In this document: positions 15,347-18,785 of the stretch, in pieces
Layout: each line of letters begins with the position of its first letter
How positions within the stretch are numbered: position 1 is the stretch's first letter
Assembly (NCBI GenBank): GCA_019594195.1
Contig: JAFDTP010000031.1
Coordinates: 1-18,785 of the forward strand
DNA: 18,785 bases
Source: Thermoplasmata archaeon
Lineage (GTDB): Archaea > Thermoplasmatota > Thermoplasmata > Halarchaeoplasmatales > Halarchaeoplasmataceae
Reading direction: 5' to 3'
Program-made: the position numbers and the translations under genes
Notes under the pieces: generated by a model
Seen by the model: only the letters and a program-made list of their open reading frames with translations
Told to the model about the DNA's origin: nothing
Databases searched by the model: none

Positions 15347-16316
15347 CAAGATCACCTCTTCTGAACTGCATGATACTGCTCGGTAAACTGAACATATAAA
15401 AAGAACCCGTCGGATCTCTTACGGTTTTCATAGCTTCTATTACATCCTCTTCTGTCTTTCTCTCTTCGCCCTCAATACCTATCACTGAAGCAAGTGCTGA
15501 AGACATCCTACTGCCTTGATCTTTCACATCTTTGACAGGACCATTGCATCCCACACATGGATGTCCAACATCGGGGCAAACACCATCGCACATACCTGCT
15601 GTTGCGGGTCCCATACACAGCACTCCTTGATCCAAAATACATTCCTCAGTATCCAACTCGACTTCTTGTATCGGTTTCAGACCTTCTATCTTTTTCTCTT
15701 CCCTATCCATCGGACAGACGTCACAGACACTCTTATCCGATACAAGATCGTATTTGCCAACTTCAGTCTCGTCGTCCAAAAGGGCGGGAAAGGCCTCCTC
15801 CAATTGATTCGGCAGAGGTGGGCAGCCTGGCAGATAATAATCCACATCGATTATCTCTTCCAATGGGACGATATGTTCTAACAGTTCTGACAGTCCTAGA
15901 TTTCCTTCTTCCACCTCAGTCGACCGACTGGGTAAAGGACCTTCATCGGTGGTCTTAGTAGTTGAAGCTTCTTCAAGGAGTTCTTCTTTACTGCTCAGAT
16001 TACCAAGACCAAAGATACCTCCATTTACTGAACAGGAACCATAAGCGACAACTTCTTTGGCCTTCTCTCTCAATATCTCAGCCATCTCTTTATTCTCTTC
16101 AAGCCTTATCGAACCGTTTATGAACATCATATCTATTTCATCTTCATCGAATCCCTCGACATCATCATATTTTATATCCATAGCAACGGGCCAGAACACG
16201 ATCTCTGCCTGATCCAAAACGTCGAACAGCATCTCGTCTATATCCAAAACGCTGACCTGACAGCCTCCGCAAGCGCCAGTCCAGTAGAATCCTATCTTCT
16301 TCTTTTCACTCATCAT
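15339..16316 (-). CDS. mvhG: [NiFe] hydrogenase small subunit, group 3c
   Basis: About 325 residues. FYWTGACGGCQ (CxxC near residues 16-19), YGSCSVNGG and LPGCPPLP give the proximal-cluster ligands. CDVCPMDREEKK begins the Cys-rich C-terminal half, where CMGPATAGMCDGVCP and PCVGCNGP would bind the medial and distal clusters. It conducts electrons from the Ni-Fe site to MvhD. No twin-arginine signal is present, as expected for a cytoplasmic group 3 enzyme. An acidic and Thr/Ser-rich loop (about 115-140) looks like an insert. Two tandem ATGs (16316 and 16313) follow GGAGGTG; an in-frame GTG at 16322 is too close to that site. The start overlaps the mvhD end. Confidence 0.92.
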   Translation of the reverse strand: MMSEKKKIGFYWTGACGGCQVSVLDIDEMLFDVLDQAEIVFWPVAMDIKYDDVEGFDEDEIDMMFINGSIRLEENKEMAEILREKAKEVVAYGSCSVNGGIFGLGNLSSKEELLEEASTTKTTDEGPLPSRSTEVEEGNLGLSELLEHIVPLEEIIDVDYYLPGCPPLPNQLEEAFPALLDDETEVGKYDLVSDKSVCDVCPMDREEKKIEGLKPIQEVELDTEECILDQGVLCMGPATAGMCDGVCPDVGHPCVGCNGPVKDVKDQGSRMSSALASVIGIEGEERKTEEDVIEAMKTVRDPTGSFYMFSLPSSIMQFRRGDLDE

Positions 16317-16749
16317 CTTCACCTCCGACTGAACTACCGTTCACATCTAAAGGCCCGAGTTCTCTTATCTCATCGGTGAGTTCCTTCATCAGTTTTGCGA
16401 ATTTGCCTCCTTCTGCAGAAGAGACCCACTCCAATCTCAACCTTTGAGGATTTATTCCAAAATCTTCCATCATCTCTTTTATCAGATTTGCCTTCCTCAT
16501 AGTCTTATAATTCCCATCGATATAGTGGCAATCACCGGGATGACATCCCGCGATAAGAACACCGTCGGCTCCTTCTTGGAAAGACTCGAACACATGTTCC
16601 GGCGAAACTCTAGAAGAACACATAACTTTGATATTCAAAGCGTTAGAAGGATACTGTTCCCTGCTCACTCCTGCCAAGTCGGCACCTGCATAACTGCACC
16701 AATTGCAGAGGAAGGCGATTATCTCGGGTTCGAACTCTTCAGAACTCAT
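16306..16749 (-). CDS. mvhD: Mvh hydrogenase delta subunit, 2Fe-2S electron link to HdrA
   Basis: 147 residues, the usual size for stand-alone MvhD. The conserved FLCNWCSYAGADLAG (C15, C18), VMCSSRV (C44) and AGCHPGDCHY (C69, C74) carry the ligands of the 2Fe-2S cluster. In the known MvhADG-HdrABC complex MvhD docks on HdrA and passes hydrogenase electrons to its flavin. The gene sits between hdrA and mvhG, sharing one base with the hdrA stop and about 11 bases with the mvhG start. GAGGTGATC precedes the ATG. The C-terminal 25 residues are acidic and low in complexity. Confidence 0.93.
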   Translation of the reverse strand: MSSEEFEPEIIAFLCNWCSYAGADLAGVSREQYPSNALNIKVMCSSRVSPEHVFESFQEGADGVLIAGCHPGDCHYIDGNYKTMRKANLIKEMMEDFGINPQRLRLEWVSSAEGGKFAKLMKELTDEIRELGPLDVNGSSVGGEDDE

Positions 16750-18785
16750 CAGATCACCTCGTCAGTCAATGCTGACCTTATCATCGCGGAGATCTGATCG
16801 TCATCGAATCCTTTTTGGGTTATCGCGTTGGTAGGACAAACACTAGCGCAGGAACCACAACCCTTGCAGAGTACATCGGTAATCTCCGCTATCTCGTCCT
16901 CTTTGTTGAAGTCAATAGCACCATATGGGCAAACTGAGATACACATCTTACAGCCGCTACACCTATCATCATCTATCTCAGCGATGATACCGACACTCTT
17001 AGTATAGCCTTTCATCATGGGCACTTCAGCTTTTGAAGCGGCTCCGTCAGCCTGTGACAGCGTATCCGCTATATTCTTCGGATAATGAGCTCCTCCAGCC
17101 AGATAGACTCCTTCCGAAGGGAACTCTAAAGGACGCAGCTTCGCGTGGGCTTCCATGAAGAAACCGGATGGGTCCGAAGAAAGCTTCAACATCTTCTTCA
17201 ATTTAGAAGTACTCGGATCTCCTTCCAGCTGCATAGCCAAGACCAGATAATCGGAATCTATCTCAATCTGTTCATCTAAAAGGTTATCGTGAACGTTGAC
17301 GTGCAATCTATCATCTCTTTCGGTTATCTCTGGTCTGTCATCGCTGGAATACCTGATGAATATCACGCCATCATGTTCCTGGACATCGGCGTAATATTCT
17401 TCCTCGTTCTTACCGAAAACTCTCATATCTTTGTACAGGATATAAACATTGGAATCAGGATATTTTTCTTTGACCGCTTTAGCGTTCTTCAATGAGTTAC
17501 CGCAGCCTACACGGCAGCACCATGGTCTCTCTTCTTCCATGGCACCTACACAGTTTATGAAGACGACATTTTCAGGGTCTTCGAGTGAATCTTCAGCGAG
17601 AGACTCATCCAGCTCCAACTGAGTCATGACTCTATCGTCTTCTTCGTAGCCATAGAATCCCTCTGGATCGATCTCCTGAAATCCAGTGGTAAGGACGATC
17701 GTGTCGCTCTCGATTATTTCACCATCTTCAAGCTTGACCTCGTAATTACCCACGTATCCCTCTACATCTTCGACTTCTGTAGATGTCCTGACCGTGATGT
17801 TATCTCTATCTTTTATCTTTTTAGTCATATTTCTTGCGAGTTCACCAGCGTCTATATCCGACGGGAAAAGTGTATTCAATCGGTTCAACTTACCTCCCAA
17901 CCTTTCTTCCCTCTCTATCAATGTGACATCCTGGTCAGCATCGCTCATACTCAAAGCGGTCTGCATTCCAGCTGGACCACCTCCGATTATAACGGTTTTG
18001 TCTCCGACTTCGATCTCTTTCTCCTGTAGCGCGGCCAAACGTTTAGCTTTAGAAACTGACATTTTGGTCAAGCGTTTCGCCTTTTCAGTCGCCTTTTCAG
18101 GTTCATCACTATGCACCCAACTGCATTGATTTCTGATATTCGCCATCTCAAGCAAATAGCGGTTCAAACCTATCTCTTCTAAAGTGTCCTCGAAGAGTTC
18201 AGCGTGAGTTCTTGGTGAGCAAGCAGCAACGACAAACCTGTTAAGGTCGTGCTCCTCTACAGCCTCTTTTAATTCGGCCTGAGCATCTTCAGAACAGGCA
18301 AAGGTCGGATCGGAAACGTATTTGACTTCGGGTATGTCTTCCACGGATTCACCCACACTGTCGACATCGAGGTAATTCGCTATGTTTTTGCCGCAATGAC
18401 AGACGAATACACCTATCCTCGGCTCTTCTTCAGAGATATCTCTCTCTTCGGGTTTTTCTGGTTTACCTTTGCGCTCCCTATCTTTTAGCGTTTCTAAAGC
18501 TCTTGCCGCAGCACCGCTAGCTTGAGCAACGCTGTCCGGTATATCCTTTGGTGACTGAGAACAACCTGCGAGATAGATCCCTTCACGGGATGATTCCATC
18601 GGCGCAGTTAAAATGTCTTTAGACTCGAAAAAGCCGTGCTCGTCGACTTCGATCCCCAATTTATGCGCGAGTTCCTGATTACCTTCAGAAGGGACTATAG
18701 CGGAAGAAAGAACGACCATATCTACCTTGTTTGTCTTGACCTCTCCCTTCTCAGTATCTTCATACTCTATCGCCAATTTTCCATC
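16749..18785 (-). CDS. hdrA: Heterodisulfide reductase subunit A, tandem HdrA-HdrA fusion (5' end outside window)
   Basis: The frame is open to the window edge. The first part (18785 to about 18500) is the C-terminal end of one HdrA FAD domain (VVLSSAIVPSEGN, GIYLAGCSQSPKDI). A charged linker leads to a second HdrA unit that begins like a normal HdrA N-terminus (RIGVFVCHCGKNIA, about 18385-18420) and continues with NQCSWVH, the FAD motif VIIGGGPAGMQTAL, a cluster motif WCCRVGCGN, GVYLAGGAHYPKNI and two ferredoxin motifs (CSGCKMCISVCP, CKGCGSCASVCP). Unit 1 shows no ferredoxin domain before the linker. HdrA is the flavin electron-bifurcating hub between MvhD, ferredoxin and HdrBC. The apparent start at 18776 is only an internal Leu codon. 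The operon promoter must lie beyond the window. Confidence 0.92.
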   Translation of the reverse strand, partial: DGKLAIEYEDTEKGEVKTNKVDMVVLSSAIVPSEGNQELAHKLGIEVDEHGFFESKDILTAPMESSREGIYLAGCSQSPKDIPDSVAQASGAAARALETLKDRERKGKPEKPEERDISEEEPRIGVFVCHCGKNIANYLDVDSVGESVEDIPEVKYVSDPTFACSEDAQAELKEAVEEHDLNRFVVAACSPRTHAELFEDTLEEIGLNRYLLEMANIRNQCSWVHSDEPEKATEKAKRLTKMSVSKAKRLAALQEKEIEVGDKTVIIGGGPAGMQTALSMSDADQDVTLIEREERLGGKLNRLNTLFPSDIDAGELARNMTKKIKDRDNITVRTSTEVEDVEGYVGNYEVKLEDGEIIESDTIVLTTGFQEIDPEGFYGYEEDDRVMTQLELDESLAEDSLEDPENVVFINCVGAMEEERPWCCRVGCGNSLKNAKAVKEKYPDSNVYILYKDMRVFGKNEEEYYADVQEHDGVIFIRYSSDDRPEITERDDRLHVNVHDNLLDEQIEIDSDYLVLAMQLEGDPSTSKLKKMLKLSSDPSGFFMEAHAKLRPLEFPSEGVYLAGGAHYPKNIADTLSQADGAASKAEVPMMKGYTKSVGIIAEIDDDRCSGCKMCISVCPYGAIDFNKEDEIAEITDVLCKGCGSCASVCPTNAITQKGFDDDQISAMIRSALTDEVI

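Noticed and set aside
15516..15958. Two overlapping plus-strand open frames of 121 and 133 codons
   Set aside because: Both are antisense to the Cys-rich half of mvhG and carry no coherent protein features.
18774..18776. TTG as the start codon of HdrA
   Set aside because: The frame is open to the window edge (DGKLAIEY) and the protein there is in the middle of an FAD domain, so this is an internal Leu codon.
1..18785. CRISPR array, tRNA or rRNA genes, transposase or att sites
   Set aside because: I looked for regularly spaced repeats, cloverleaf-like segments, rRNA-like conserved stretches and transposase motifs on both strands and saw none that I could support by eye.

Overview
This window appears to come from an archaeon, probably an anaerobic euryarchaeal-type lineage. 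The reasons are the HdrABC-MvhADG modules, the archaeal gene order korD-korA-korB-korC, a GspE/TadA plus TadC secretion pair of archaeal type, TATA-like boxes upstream of genes and GGAGGTG-type ribosome binding sites. The proteins are rich in Glu and Asp, which would fit a salt-adapted organism, but this is weak evidence. No methanogenesis marker (mcr, mtr) is visible, and lineage cannot be fixed from this sequence alone.

Layout. (1) Positions 1-1142, plus strand: the end of a zinc-ribbon-like protein overlapping a complete metallo-beta-lactamase-fold nuclease. (2) 1178-5455, plus strand: a likely operon of a Cys-rich putative zinc protein, a secretion/pilus ATPase (TadA type) and a double T2SSF membrane protein (TadC type). 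(3) 5456-7473: an AT-rich accessory stretch. On the minus strand it holds a secreted Cys-containing protein with a halocin-like plan, a small membrane protein built from a tandem duplication, and a decayed region that includes a clear fossil of the C-terminus of a second 2-oxoacid:ferredoxin oxidoreductase gamma subunit. (4) 7474-18785, minus strand: one tightly packed run of twelve genes. In transcription order these are hdrA (open at the window edge), mvhD, mvhG, mvhA, hdrC, hdrB, a tfrB/sdhB-like gene, a tfrA/frdA-like gene, korD, korA, korB and korC.

The long minus-strand run is the main system. MvhADG would oxidise H2 and pass electrons through MvhD to the HdrA flavin, which in known complexes bifurcates them to ferredoxin and to HdrBC. 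Here HdrBC is placed next to a fumarate-reductase-family flavoprotein and its iron-sulfur partner, followed by a 2-oxoglutarate:ferredoxin oxidoreductase. Inferred logic: H2 drives a high-potential reduction (a disulfide and/or a fumarate-like acceptor) while making reduced ferredoxin, and Kor uses that ferredoxin for reductive carboxylation of succinyl-CoA, or supplies ferredoxin in the reverse direction. Three details make it unusual: HdrA is a tandem HdrA-HdrA fusion; the TfrB-like protein lacks the CCG half found in methanogen TfrB and sits beside a separate complete HdrB; and the TfrA-like protein lacks two residues typical of fumarate reductases, the covalent-FAD His and one catalytic Arg.
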